From positions 124,001 through 188,000 of the forward strand of contig JAUXOL010000004.1 of NCBI GenBank assembly GCA_030682375.1: DNA of 64,000 bases, read 5' to 3'. Of this stretch, positions 1 to 8,360 are shown in pieces. The notes under the pieces are model-generated. The model searched no databases. It saw nothing but the letters and a program-made list of their open reading frames with translations, and was not told the origin of the DNA. The position numbers and the translations under genes were made by a program. The DNA comes from Gallionella sp. Its GTDB lineage: Bacteria > Pseudomonadota > Gammaproteobacteria > Burkholderiales > Gallionellaceae. Each line of letters begins with the position of its first letter. Within the stretch, counting starts at the first letter, position 1.

Positions 1-1925
1 GCCGTAATAGGCGTGGCGGTCGCAGTCGAGGCGGTCACGGTTCCCGATGCATAGGAGTGGTAGACAGACCCCAAGTTGGCACCGACCAGCGCACCGACAT
101 AGCGGGTGCCGCTGACATTGGCGTTGGTCAGGCCGATGTTCTGCACGGTGGCTGGCACGCCAGTCATTCCGAACATGCCCTGGTAATCGGTGGTGCCGGA
201 GACGTTGAGGTTGCTGACGACATGGCCCAGCCCATCGAATACGCCGAAGAAGGGATTCGCGCCATCAGGGCCGATCGGCGTCCATGTTCCGCTGGCTGTG
301 ACATTGCTGCCCAGCACGTATCTGACCGCAGGATCATTGACAGTCATGGCCATCAGGCCGGCCTGAGTGGTTAGCACAGTGTAGGTGTCGATCAGCCCAG
401 TACCGAATATTGCCCCCACCGGTCCCCACTGAGTGGTAAATGTTGAGGTTGCCGCCAGATTGACCGGTGCGTTGACGAAATATTGCCCAACACCTCCATC
501 CACTTGGTCGAACTTGAGGTTTAGCCCGCCAGTACCCGTCACGTTAAGCGCAGAGTTGATCACGATGTGTCGATCAGCCGAGAGCGTCAGCGCGTTGGCC
601 GCCCAACTCACAGTGTCGTTCACGAAGATGTCACCGTTGGCACCGGTGCCGGCACTGCATCCTGCCACCCCGGTACAAAGCGGCGCGGTTGTGCTGATGG
701 TGACATTACCCAGACCAAGCGCTGTTGTCAGGGCCGCGCCGGCCAGGTCGCCGCCGCTGGCCGCGATGGTGAAGTCCACTGGGTCGAGCAGCCACTGCCC
801 TGCCTTACCGTTCGCCGCCGAGGTGTCGATGCTTGCACCGTCGGCGATAGTCAGATGCGTACCGCTGGTCTCGATGAAACCGCCATCACCCGCCGTGCTG
901 CCGCCCTTCGCACTGATGCTGCCGCTAACCGTAGTCTGGCTGGCCGAGTTGGCAAGCTCGCCCATCAGGATGACGCTGCCGCCCTTGCCGTTTTGTCCGG
1001 CATCGGCGTTGATGCTGCCGCTGTGGTCGATGTTGGAACTGGCCAGCAATTGGATGCTGCCACCATCGGTGCTAATACCTTGCGCTTCGATCGCACCGCT
1101 GTTCACCACCTGACCCAGCAGGGTGTGGGCGGATTGTGCCGACAGCACGACATTGCCACCGTCTGCTTTGACCAGGTGTTTGTTCTCGACCAAGGTGTCG
1201 ATCTGGGCTTGTTCGACTTGCACGTCGATCAGGCTGTTGCCGGTGAGGCCGAGGGTGACGGCTTCGCCCGCAGCCAGGGCTGCGGTGCCCATGCTGGCAG
1301 CGATCACGCCTTCATTGCGGACTTCGGGTGCGAGCAGAGCCACATACTTGCCGATCAGCTCGCCCTGGTTGGTCACACCTGCGGTGCTGCCGTCGCGGGT
1401 GAAGCGGTTGATACCCGCAAGGAAGTCTTCGTTGCGGATGTTGAGGGTGGAGGCAACCAGTCCGCCGACGTCAACTCTTGCCCCTGCTCCGAACAGCACA
1501 CCGTTGGGGTTGACCAGGAACACCTGGCCGTTGGCCGTGAGTGAACCGTAGATGGCGGAAGGGTCGGCGCCTGTGACGCGGTTGAGTGCGACGGCGCTGG
1601 CGTTGGGTTGCTGGAAGTTGACGCTGGCGCCACTGCCGATGCTGAAGCTGTTCCAGTTGAGGATGGCCTTATCGCTACCCTGCTGGATGGTCATGGCGCT
1701 ACCGGCCTGACTGATGGCAGCTTGTCCGGCGACGACTTGGCCGCCGGTGGGCAAGGCGTTCGGTGCGGGAGCGGCATACGCGGCTTGCGCGATCAGGGCA
1801 GTGACCAAAGCTGCGGCCAGACGCTTGGGGCTGGAGGCCGGTTTGCCGCGGCTGTTGGCATTCTCAGGGGCGACGATCCAGGCATTACGGACAACACTCC
1901 AGATCAGGCGGTGAATTTTGTTCAT
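1..1925 (-). CDS. Two-partner secretion exoprotein TpsA (filamentous haemagglutinin type), partial
   Basis: The reading frame is open from the ATG at 1925 to the window edge, so only the first 641 residues are seen. The N-terminus (MNKIHRLIWSVVRNAWIVA) is a typical extended signal peptide region of type V secretion, followed by a signal segment ending AQAAYAAP. Next comes a haemagglutination-activity (TPS) domain with the usual landmarks: GSDKAILNWNSFSIG, then VFLVNPNGVLFGAGARVDVG. Towards the edge the protein shows GLUG-like repeats (VGALVGANLGSVYHSYASG). TPS domains are recognised by the POTRA domains of the partner transporter, encoded 13 nt upstream. A GGAG ribosome site precedes the ATG. 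Role is inferred as adhesin or contact-dependent exoprotein; the C-terminus that would decide lies outside. Confidence 0.9.
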   Translation of the reverse strand, partial: MNKIHRLIWSVVRNAWIVAPENANSRGKPASSPKRLAAALVTALIAQAAYAAPAPNALPTGGQVVAGQAAISQAGSAMTIQQGSDKAILNWNSFSIGSGASVNFQQPNASAVALNRVTGADPSAIYGSLTANGQVFLVNPNGVLFGAGARVDVGGLVASTLNIRNEDFLAGINRFTRDGSTAGVTNQGELIGKYVALLAPEVRNEGVIAASMGTAALAAGEAVTLGLTGNSLIDVQVEQAQIDTLVENKHLVKADGGNVVLSAQSAHTLLGQVVNSGAIEAQGISTDGGSIQLLASSNIDHSGSINADAGQNGKGGSVILMGELANSASQTTVSGSISAKGGSTAGDGGFIETSGTHLTIADGASIDTSAANGKAGQWLLDPVDFTIAASGGDLAGAALTTALGLGNVTISTTAPLCTGVAGCSAGTGANGDIFVNDTVSWAANALTLSADRHIVINSALNVTGTGGLNLKFDQVDGGVGQYFVNAPVNLAATSTFTTQWGPVGAIFGTGLIDTYTVLTTQAGLMAMTVNDPAVRYVLGSNVTASGTWTPIGPDGANPFFGVFDGLGHVVSNLNVSGTTDYQGMFGMTGVPATVQNIGLTNANVSGTRYVGALVGANLGSVYHSYASGTVTASTATATPIT

Positions 1926-1938
1926 GGAAAACTCCAGG

Positions 1939-3654
1939 TCAGAATTGGGCGGTCAGGCTGATCCAGCCACGGGTGCGACTGGGGACGCTGCCATCGGAAT
2001 TGAGGCCGTTGATGTCCTGCCCAGGGTTGCTGCCGAGGGGGGCGGCGAGGGTGGCACTGAACAGCAGCACCGGGCTGATGCGCCAATCGATGCTCATCCC
2101 CAAGCCGGCCAGTTCATAGCGGTTGCGCAGGTTGGGATTGCCGGCATTCCAGGTGGCCCACAGTGTGCGGTTGATCGTGACGCCACCGGCATCGAGAAAC
2201 AGGTTGCCGGTCAGATTGTCGTTCACTTGGCGTGACAGGGTCAGGTTCAGCAGCCAGGCTTCGTCGCCGCTGGCCTCGCCGGTCGGATACGCGCGGATGG
2301 CCGACGGCCCGCCCAAACTCATGCGTTCGGTGGAGTCCAGGTTCTTGTCGGCGAACTGACCGCGCAGGGAGGTGTTCAAGCGCCAGTCGGCATCGAGCGG
2401 GAGCAAGTGGCCTAGCGTGTAGCCCAGCTTGGCGAAATTGCCTTCCACCTGGCGCGAGGCGAGATCCGCCGCCAAAGCACCGGCGTTGCGCTGCTTGCTG
2501 TCGCCGGCGACCAGACTCATGCCGAAGCTGGTCACGCCCAGATCGCCGAGGGTATAGCCGTTGAGGCCCAACGTGGCGACGGTGACCTTGCGGTTGCCGG
2601 TTTCTCCGGCAACGGTGTGATCGACCAGATGCTTGCCGTCCACGCTAGCGGTGAGGCTGAGGTTGAAATCGGTGTCGCGGGCCAGCGGGTAGCTGGCCGC
2701 GATCCCCAGTGTGTCGGCCGAGCCGCGCCCCTGCAGCGCGGCAAACGCGTTCTGTGTGAGGTGGTAGCGCATGGCCGAACCGTTGACGCCCAGGCGCAAA
2801 CCGCGGTCGCCAACCGCGAGGCTGTAATCGACACGGCCGAATTCGGTACCTTCGGAGAGGTTGGCCGTCAGGCTCAATGCATCGAAGTTGCCGGTGAGGT
2901 TGTTGAGGGTGACGCCGCCGCTGGCCTGCAGTTCGCCGGTGCCGCGCGAGCCGTGGTTGTTGGCGCCGAGGTTGGCCTCCATCAGCGGCTTGGCACTGGC
3001 GTTGATCAGCAGGTCGATCTCGCCATCCTGCTGGCCGGGCTTGATCGATGAGCTGACTTTGACACCGGGCTGTTCGTTGAGAACGCTCAGCGCGGTGTTG
3101 AGTTGTCGGAAGTCGAAGGCGTCCCCATTCTGCATGCGCTGGTCGATGAAGCGTTGCACGCGGGCGCTATCCAGCCCGGCATCGTTGCTCTGCATGTTGA
3201 GCGCGCCGCGTTTGCCTTCGATCACCTGCAGGGTGACGATGCCGTCTTTGATGTCTTGCGGCGGGACGATGACACGGGCGAGGTAGCCTTTGCTCATGTA
3301 GTAGGCGGTGAGTTGCGATGCGGCGACTTGCAGTTGGCGCAGGGTGAGCTCGCGTCCGACTAGGGGTTGCAGCAGTTCGGTGAGTTCACTGGCGGGAACC
3401 AGTACCGCACCCTGGATGCGGAAGCCTTTGACCATGATCTTGGGGCCGGCATCGGGTGTGGCATCCTCCGGTGCTGCGGGGGCGATGGGGGCGGGCTTGG
3501 CCGGAGCCACTGCCGGGGGCTTGGGCTGCTGACGCAAGATGTCGCCGGCGTCCGGTGCGGCCAAGGCCGGCATAGCTGAGGAGATCAACCCCATCCCGAT
3601 GGCAGCAAGGGTTAATGGGCGAACGAAAACCGGAACGACGGAACGGGTATGCAT
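1939..3654 (-). CDS. TpsB outer-membrane transporter (ShlB/FhaC/HecB family)
   Basis: Outer-membrane beta-barrel that secretes the TpsA protein encoded just downstream. The start at 3654 (MHTRSVVPVF) is chosen because it opens a clean signal peptide ending SSAMPALA; the longer open frame upstream has no secretion character. Mature part: a proline-rich linker, a POTRA_2-type domain (IMVKGFRIQGAVLVP), a second POTRA region, then a barrel with the loop-6 motif in the form IRAYP and a terminal phenylalanine (SLTAQF), as expected for BAM-dependent barrels. Length (571 aa) is normal for the family. It forms a two-gene operon with tpsA. Confidence 0.9.
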   Translation of the reverse strand: MHTRSVVPVFVRPLTLAAIGMGLISSAMPALAAPDAGDILRQQPKPPAVAPAKPAPIAPAAPEDATPDAGPKIMVKGFRIQGAVLVPASELTELLQPLVGRELTLRQLQVAASQLTAYYMSKGYLARVIVPPQDIKDGIVTLQVIEGKRGALNMQSNDAGLDSARVQRFIDQRMQNGDAFDFRQLNTALSVLNEQPGVKVSSSIKPGQQDGEIDLLINASAKPLMEANLGANNHGSRGTGELQASGGVTLNNLTGNFDALSLTANLSEGTEFGRVDYSLAVGDRGLRLGVNGSAMRYHLTQNAFAALQGRGSADTLGIAASYPLARDTDFNLSLTASVDGKHLVDHTVAGETGNRKVTVATLGLNGYTLGDLGVTSFGMSLVAGDSKQRNAGALAADLASRQVEGNFAKLGYTLGHLLPLDADWRLNTSLRGQFADKNLDSTERMSLGGPSAIRAYPTGEASGDEAWLLNLTLSRQVNDNLTGNLFLDAGGVTINRTLWATWNAGNPNLRNRYELAGLGMSIDWRISPVLLFSATLAAPLGSNPGQDINGLNSDGSVPSRTRGWISLTAQF

Positions 3655-4057
3655 GCTGGTGGCGGGCCAAATTGGGGGCGTTTGTAAAAAAGTGCCGGCG
3701 ACGTTACCAGATAATAGCCTTAAAGAACATAGGCCAAAATATATAGATTGGAGTGCATAGGAGTCCCCTAGGCGAAGATCGGCGCTTTCCGGGCAGACCA
3801 AAGTCGAGCGAAAATACATTACGTTTAGTAGCCAAGGAAGGCAGCCATGATGTTGACGCAACCTCTGCCAATCCTGCGGGCGGGGCATATAGAAACCCGG
3901 ATTCCGGAGGCGGTGGTGTAGGCTGATTTCCGAGTGTTGAATAAAGCTCAAAGCACATGGCTATGACAGGTGACCACTCCGTAGCAGCCATTGGCTTATC
4001 TCGGTGCCACCGGCAGCAATGGCCGAATAACAGCCAAGCATGGCACGCCGAATGAGA
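3655..4057. other. Intergenic region upstream of tpsB
   Basis: About 400 bases without a convincing gene. Short open frames here lack ribosome sites and family features. It must hold the tpsBA promoter on the minus strand, but I cannot point to clear -35/-10 boxes. A segment near 3732-3745 (aggccaaaatatatag) resembles one arm of the AT-rich hairpins at 32029 and 33753. Confidence 0.4.
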
Positions 4058-4816
4058 TCACGTTTTACCCGAGTTGGAAGTAAGCCGGTACACCTTGTAC
4101 TCGGCGCGTCTTGGGGGAAGTCCCGGCGATTCCGGGTCGGGTTCGAACACGCTCTCGACATAAGTCAGGTCGATCTCGAATCCGGCCAGGTACAGGGCCT
4201 TGATCTCTTCATCCACGCCGTTGGCTTGCGTCATCGTCGCATTCTCCGCAGCGTCCTCGACGGTCAGCAGGAACACCATGGCGGTGTCCGATACGAGCCG
4301 CTGTAACTGCGCGACATAATGGCTGCGTATGTTCTCCGGCAAGGCTGTCAGTGCGGCGCGATCATAAACCGTATCGAAATGCCCGATATCCGACCGGCTC
4401 AAGGCGAAGTAATCCCCGCACAGGATACTGAGCCTGCCATCGTTCCACAGAGTGAACTCTCCCAATTGCGTCTTTGCGGGATGCAGCCCGTTCTCCCGGA
4501 AGAAATCCTCCACGGCCACCGGGCTCAGCTCGATGCCGAGGACTTCGTGGCCTTGTTGGGCAAGCCAGATCATGTCCAGGCTCTTGCCGCAAAGCGGGAC
4601 GAACACACGGCTGCCGTGGGCCAGTTTCAGGCTGGGCCAGAACCGGCTCAGCAAGGGATTGACCTCGCTCTGGTGAAAATCGGTGTGTTGATCGCGCCAG
4701 CATTGCAGCCAGAGCTGGTTGTCGCCATCGCAACGGCCCGACTCCTCCACAACGAAGTGTTCGGCTTCTACAACAGGATGCGGCTCGGAGGTTTCTCTCA
4801 TTATTGAGGTTTCCAT
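4058..4816 (-). CDS. Thiopurine S-methyltransferase family protein
   Basis: SAM-dependent methyltransferase of the TPMT family. The family signature is clear: WLQCWRDQHTDFHQSEVNPLL near residue 35, then the SAM-binding stretch VFVPLCGKSLDMIWLAQQG and VLGIELS, then YDRAALTALP. Bacterial members methylate thiopurines or inorganic tellurium and selenium species, but the substrate here is not shown by sequence. The protein is somewhat longer at the N-terminus than the roughly 218-aa bacterial enzymes; the second methionine at 4801 is an equally possible start and neither has a strong ribosome site. Confidence 0.85.
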   Translation of the reverse strand: METSIMRETSEPHPVVEAEHFVVEESGRCDGDNQLWLQCWRDQHTDFHQSEVNPLLSRFWPSLKLAHGSRVFVPLCGKSLDMIWLAQQGHEVLGIELSPVAVEDFFRENGLHPAKTQLGEFTLWNDGRLSILCGDYFALSRSDIGHFDTVYDRAALTALPENIRSHYVAQLQRLVSDTAMVFLLTVEDAAENATMTQANGVDEEIKALYLAGFEIDLTYVESVFEPDPESPGLPPRRAEYKVYRLTSNSGKT

Positions 4817-4851
4817 AATTGGCGACAGGAAGCATAACCTGCCACCCCGTC

Positions 4852-4871
4852 ATTCCGGCAAAGGCCGGAAT
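4852..4871. repeat. Short palindromic intergenic repeat
   Basis: A perfect inverted repeat, attccggcaaaggccggaat, in the gap between the methyltransferase and the YkgJ gene. It matches the style of widespread proteobacterial extragenic palindromes. The 4872-5006 remainder of the gap shows nothing else I can support. Confidence 0.6.
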
Positions 4872-5006
4872 CCGGTTCATCATATAAGGCCGCGTAGCGG
4901 ACAAAGCCGTGTTTCAGATGCCGCTTACCTCTTGCGCAGCGGATTCCAGTCAGAGCGACTGCATCGGCTCGACGTCTATGATTGCGCACAAGCGTTTCCC
5001 CGCCAC

Positions 5007-5507
5007 TCATTTTCCGTTATCCCAACGCTCGAACCAGTCGGTCAACGCGCGGATTTCGCCGAGGCCGGCGAGTCGACGATCGATGGCATCGTGATTGCCC
5101 CACACCACGTCAGCCAAGGTGCCATCGGCCACAAGGGATTCGATGTCGTGGCAATAAAGCCCCAGCTCGCGTTGCACGTAGAAGCCGTAGGTGCGGCAAG
5201 CCACTGGGCGCTGGGCATAGACAGGGCAGGCGCCGGTAGCAAGGTCCAGCAGCGGACAAACGACGGGGCGCGAACGCTGGCCGGTCAAGGCCGCCATGTT
5301 CTTGCGGACCTCCTGGAGTCGTTCCGGCGGCAAGTCCGCCAAACCCTCCCGCAGCAATTCCCATTCCGCTAGCGTGAGTTGAGGCACATCGGCGAGCTGC
5401 CGACAACAACTGTCGCACCCCTTTCCGCACAGCCAGTCGGCACGATCTCCGCGGATGATTTGTACGCGCGCGTCGATATCGACATGTAGTTGGGCTAGCG
5501 GGGTCAT
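5007..5507 (-). CDS. YkgJ family cysteine-cluster protein
   Basis: Small cytoplasmic protein with the YkgJ/UPF0153 pattern of clustered cysteines thought to bind zinc or an Fe-S centre: CGKGCDSCC at about residues 27-35, CPLLDLATGACPVYAQRPVAC in the middle, then YCHD. Function of the family is not established. An AAGGT ribosome site lies shortly before the ATG. Monocistronic or first in a run with the RIO kinase, which it follows on the same strand. Confidence 0.85.
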   Translation of the reverse strand: MTPLAQLHVDIDARVQIIRGDRADWLCGKGCDSCCRQLADVPQLTLAEWELLREGLADLPPERLQEVRKNMAALTGQRSRPVVCPLLDLATGACPVYAQRPVACRTYGFYVQRELGLYCHDIESLVADGTLADVVWGNHDAIDRRLAGLGEIRALTDWFERWDNGK

Positions 5508-5600
5508 CGATTTACCTTGGTATGAGGGAGTTCAGAGTTTTGTGAGTTTGCGAAATGAGGATAGCCGCATGGCAGCTATCGCGTTCTATTCGTGTAACCG

Positions 5601-6467
5601 CTAAACCGCGCGCTCCCGGCTCAGCCGTATCGCAATCGCCATTTGCCTTGCCTCTTCTTCCTTCAGCGTGTCGTTGATCTCGCGCATGACGCTGTTCAGG
5701 TCGACCGGTTTTTCGTCGCGCTCGAAGCGTCCGGTCAGCACGATATCCGGGTGTAGCTGGCTGCTCTGGTAAAGCGCCCAGATTTCGTTGCCGTAGTCGG
5801 TGGCGAGCAGTTCGGGGGCGAATTGTCCGAAGTAGCTGGCGAGGTTCTGCACGTCGCGCAGCAGCATCTGGCAGGCATGGTTGTTGGCTGCGGCGTCGAT
5901 GGCCTGGGGCAGGTCGATGATGACGGGGCCGTTGCCGTCGACCAGTATGTTGTATTCGGACAGGTCGCCGTGGATCACGCCGGCGCACAGCATGCGCACC
6001 ACTTGGGCGATGAGGATGCGGTGGTATTCCAGCGCCAGTTCTGCGGTAAACGCCAGATCGTTGAGGCGCGGGGCGGCATTGCCTTCGCCGTCGGTCAGCA
6101 GTTCCATCAGCAGCACGCCTTCGTGGAAGTTGTAAGGCTTGGGCACACGCACACCGGCGGCGGCGAGGCGGTACAGGGCATCCACCTCGGCGCTTTGCCA
6201 GGCTTCTTCCTGCGCCTTGCGGCCGTAGTTCGTGCCTTTTTCCATCGCGCGGGCGCGGCGGCTGTTCTTCACCTTGCGGCCTTCGGTGTAGTCCACGCTC
6301 TGGCGGAAGCTGCGCTTGTCGGCCTCCTTGTAAACCTTGGCGCAGCGGATCTCGTCGCCGCAGCGCACCACATACACCGTGGCTTCCTTGCCGCTCATCA
6401 GCTGGCGGATGACTTCGTCGACGAGGCCGTCTTCGACCAGCGGGGCGATGCGTTTGGGGGTTTTCAT
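5601..6467 (-). CDS. RIO1-family atypical serine protein kinase
   Basis: RIO kinases are minimal protein kinases without a classical activation loop. Here the ATP-binding part reads SGKEATVYVVRCG followed by the lysine in RCAKVYKE, the catalytic loop is HGDLSEYN and the metal-binding motif is IDLPQ in place of DFG. All are typical of RIO1. Archaeal and eukaryotic RIO proteins act in small ribosomal subunit maturation; the bacterial substrate is unknown. The start codon overlaps the stop of the upstream DUF3820 gene by one base (TGATG), so the two are translationally coupled. Confidence 0.9.
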   Translation of the reverse strand: MKTPKRIAPLVEDGLVDEVIRQLMSGKEATVYVVRCGDEIRCAKVYKEADKRSFRQSVDYTEGRKVKNSRRARAMEKGTNYGRKAQEEAWQSAEVDALYRLAAAGVRVPKPYNFHEGVLLMELLTDGEGNAAPRLNDLAFTAELALEYHRILIAQVVRMLCAGVIHGDLSEYNILVDGNGPVIIDLPQAIDAAANNHACQMLLRDVQNLASYFGQFAPELLATDYGNEIWALYQSSQLHPDIVLTGRFERDEKPVDLNSVMREINDTLKEEEARQMAIAIRLSRERAV

Positions 6468-6679
6468 CAGCGCTTTCTAAGTGGATCCAGCAGCGACGAC
6501 AGGCCGTTGTGGTCGATCTCCTGCATAAGCGCCAGCAGCTTGCCGATCTCGCCGGGCGGGAAGCCTTTGCGGGCGAACCAGTTGAGGTAGTCGCCGGGCA
6601 GGTCGGCGATCAATCGGCCCTGATATTTGCCGTAGGGCATGGTGCGGGTGACCAGCAGTTGCAGGTGTTCGGGGTTCAT
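6467..6679 (-). CDS. DUF3820 family protein
   Basis: A 70-residue protein with the DUF3820 pattern TMPYGKYQGRLIADLPGDYL-NWFARKGFPPGEIG. The family is small and cytoplasmic with no established biochemical role. It is coupled by a one-base overlap to the RIO1 kinase gene downstream, which suggests a shared job, perhaps linked to RNA or ribosome metabolism given the pseudouridine synthase just upstream. That link is inference. Confidence 0.8.
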   Translation of the reverse strand: MNPEHLQLLVTRTMPYGKYQGRLIADLPGDYLNWFARKGFPPGEIGKLLALMQEIDHNGLSSLLDPLRKR

Positions 6680-6694
6680 GGTTCCAGCCTGAAA

Positions 6695-7411
6695 TCAGAA
6701 TCGCTCATGCGACATCAGGTAACGCCATTCTCCGATCGGCATTCTGGACATGGACACGCGCCCGATGCGCAACCGTCTCATGCTGACGATTTGCAGCCCG
6801 ACGCTGTCGCACATGTGGGCGATCTGGCCGGGGCGCACGCCCTTGAGGGCGAAGCGCAGCCGGGTTTCGTTCTGCCAGCTGACCTTGGCCGGGGGCAACG
6901 GTTTGCCGTTGAAACTGAGCCCGTGGTTGAGCAGCTTGAGTCCGTTGTCGGCCAGCTCGCCGGCGACCTCGACGACGTATTCCTGCTCGATGGTGGCGGC
7001 ATCGTCCGTCAGCTTGCGCGATACGCGGTAGTCCTGAGTGAACACCGCCAGGCCACTCGCATTCGCCTCCAGCGGCAGGCATTGCGTCAGCCGCACGAAG
7101 TGCTGCTTGAGGATGCGGATCTCGGAGGGATCTTCCGCCGTTTGCGTCTCGGCGCGGATCAGTCGCGGTATGGAGTCGGCATTCATGTCCGTGGCCGGCG
7201 GCTGGTGGAACAATATGGTGATAGGCTCGATGGGGACAAGCGTGGCATCGGGAAGGAGCGCGACTTGTTGTTCCGACACCATGAACTGCGGCTCTTCCAC
7301 CACCTGCCCGTCCACCGTCACCCAGCCGCCCGCGATATAAAGCTCGGCCTCGCGGCGCGAGCAGGGAACGAGTGCGGCTAGGCGCTTGGCGAGACGGATG
7401 GGCTCAGACAT
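6695..7411 (-). CDS. RluF-like RNA pseudouridine synthase with an altered catalytic motif
   Basis: An N-terminal S4 RNA-binding domain (RLAALVPCSRREAELYIAGG, residues about 8-55) is followed by a pseudouridine synthase fold of the RsuA/RluBEF type. In active family members the motif reads GRLD-x2-TSGL with the aspartate as nucleophile; here the equivalent stretch is PLEANASGLAVFTQD, placing glutamate where the aspartate is expected. The rest (QEYVVEV, SFNGKPLPPAKVSW, GQIAHMCDSVGLQIVSMRRLRIG) is well conserved. It may modify 23S rRNA or tRNA, or be catalytically weak and act as an RNA-binding factor. The start opens at MSEPIRLAKRL. Confidence 0.8.
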   Translation of the reverse strand: MSEPIRLAKRLAALVPCSRREAELYIAGGWVTVDGQVVEEPQFMVSEQQVALLPDATLVPIEPITILFHQPPATDMNADSIPRLIRAETQTAEDPSEIRILKQHFVRLTQCLPLEANASGLAVFTQDYRVSRKLTDDAATIEQEYVVEVAGELADNGLKLLNHGLSFNGKPLPPAKVSWQNETRLRFALKGVRPGQIAHMCDSVGLQIVSMRRLRIGRVSMSRMPIGEWRYLMSHERF

Positions 7412-7503
7412 GGGATATGCGTACTGAAAACGAGGATGCGCATTGTAAACGCTCAGGGCGCGTTATCCCCTTAAAACCGGCATGTGGGCGCACGCGTGGG
7501 TGG

Positions 7504-7728
7504 TTATACGGTCTCGCGCCGATATTTAACCTTCTTCTCCACCTTATCAGCCACATAGGCGGCGAATTCGCCGACGTTGTCGTAACCCTGCGCGAGGGCG
7601 AATTCCGCCAGCGCATCTATCAGGCTCCTGGTCTGTTCGATTTCGGCAAAGCTGCGCCCGCAGGTCAGGCAGATAGCGCCGTCGTCGCGGCAGGCGGTCT
7701 TGCCCTTGCAAGGAGTGAAGGTGCTCAT
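7504..7728 (-). CDS. DUF1289-like small cysteine-motif protein
   Basis: A 74-residue protein with the pattern TPCKGKTACRDDGAICLTCG followed by RSFAEIEQT, resembling the metal-binding cysteine motif of DUF1289 proteins. The C-terminal half is helical. Its start overlaps the stop of the upstream gene by four bases (ATGA), indicating a common transcript. Function unknown. Confidence 0.65.
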   Translation of the reverse strand: MSTFTPCKGKTACRDDGAICLTCGRSFAEIEQTRSLIDALAEFALAQGYDNVGEFAAYVADKVEKKVKYRRETV

Positions 7729-8033
7729 GCCGGGTTGCCGTCCTGGTCGAACAGCACCATGGTCAGTTCGCCGTCGATGTCGGTGATCTCCGCCGTGCTC
7801 AGCTTGCCATTGTCGTGATAGCTGTAGCGGTGCATCAGCTCGATTTCGCCGTAGGCCATTTTGTCGAATCCGCTGAGTCTGCCCTGTGCGTCGAAGTAGC
7901 CGCAGAAGTAGGTGTTGCGGTTCTTGACTTCATGTTCCTGTAATTCGCTGACCAGATTGAACGGCAGCTTCACGCCGGAGTAGGTGACGAAAAACCGGGG
8001 CTCCCCCCGGTTTTCCCTGCTCGTGTCGCTCAT
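7725..8033 (-). CDS. Conserved hypothetical protein (DUF6156-like)
   Basis: A 102-residue protein with short beta-rich repeats (FFVTYSGVKLPFNLV, YFCGYFDAQGRLSGFDKMAYG, HRYSYHDNGKLSTAEIT). I believe it matches the DUF6156 family but cannot confirm this without a search. It sits between the Nif11 gene and the cysteine-motif gene, five bases after the former and overlapping the latter, so all three appear co-transcribed. No function known. Confidence 0.6.
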   Translation of the reverse strand: MSDTSRENRGEPRFFVTYSGVKLPFNLVSELQEHEVKNRNTYFCGYFDAQGRLSGFDKMAYGEIELMHRYSYHDNGKLSTAEITDIDGELTMVLFDQDGNPA

Positions 8034-8038
8034 CGCGA

Positions 8039-8257
8039 TCAGGCGCGCAGCAGCGCCTTGGCCATTCTTTCCGAAAGCTGGTCGGCAGTGAATTGCGGTT
8101 CGTTGGGCGGATACAACTCGTCTTCGATGAAACCGAAGCCGCTCTCGCTAGCCAGTGTGAGCAGCTCGCGCACCTTTTGGCAGGCGATGAGTTTTTCTTT
8201 CAGTTCCGGCGTGGTGCGGGCTTTGTCGGAAAATGCCTTGATGTCTTTGATGGCCAT
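8039..8257 (-). CDS. Nif11-domain protein
   Basis: A 72-residue peptide whose first 50 residues (IKAFSDKARTTPELKEKLIA then LLTLASESGFGFIEDEL) fit the Nif11 domain, found both in nitrogen-fixing bacteria and as the leader region of ribosomally made peptides. There is no Gly-Gly cleavage site or cysteine-rich core after the domain, so it looks like the nif-associated form rather than a peptide precursor. It heads the small operon that continues with the DUF6156-like gene and lies just downstream of the nifLA operon. Confidence 0.75.
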   Translation of the reverse strand: MAIKDIKAFSDKARTTPELKEKLIACQKVRELLTLASESGFGFIEDELYPPNEPQFTADQLSERMAKALLRA

Positions 8258-8290
8258 GTGGGTCCCGTATTTTTTGGAATGAATGAAACA

Positions 8291-8310
8291 TCGGGACGAG
8301 CTTGTCCCGA
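8291..8310. repeat. Hairpin between the Nif11 gene and the globin-GGDEF-EAL gene
   Basis: Inverted repeat tcgggacgagcttgtcccga. It lies 50 bases after the stop of the nifLA operon (read on the minus strand) and could end that transcript, but there is no clear T-run behind it, so it may simply be an extragenic palindrome. Confidence 0.45.
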
Positions 8311-8360
8311 CATTGTCGGTTGAAATGTCATGATTTCAGCCTTAAGAGACAGTGAGCAAG

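Noticed and set aside
3961-4161. Small 66-codon frame upstream of tpsB
   Set aside because: It has no ribosome site, no family pattern and overlaps the methyltransferase 3' end.
8039-8257. Nif11 gene as a peptide natural product precursor
   Set aside because: No cleavage motif or core peptide follows the Nif11 domain, and no modification enzymes lie nearby.
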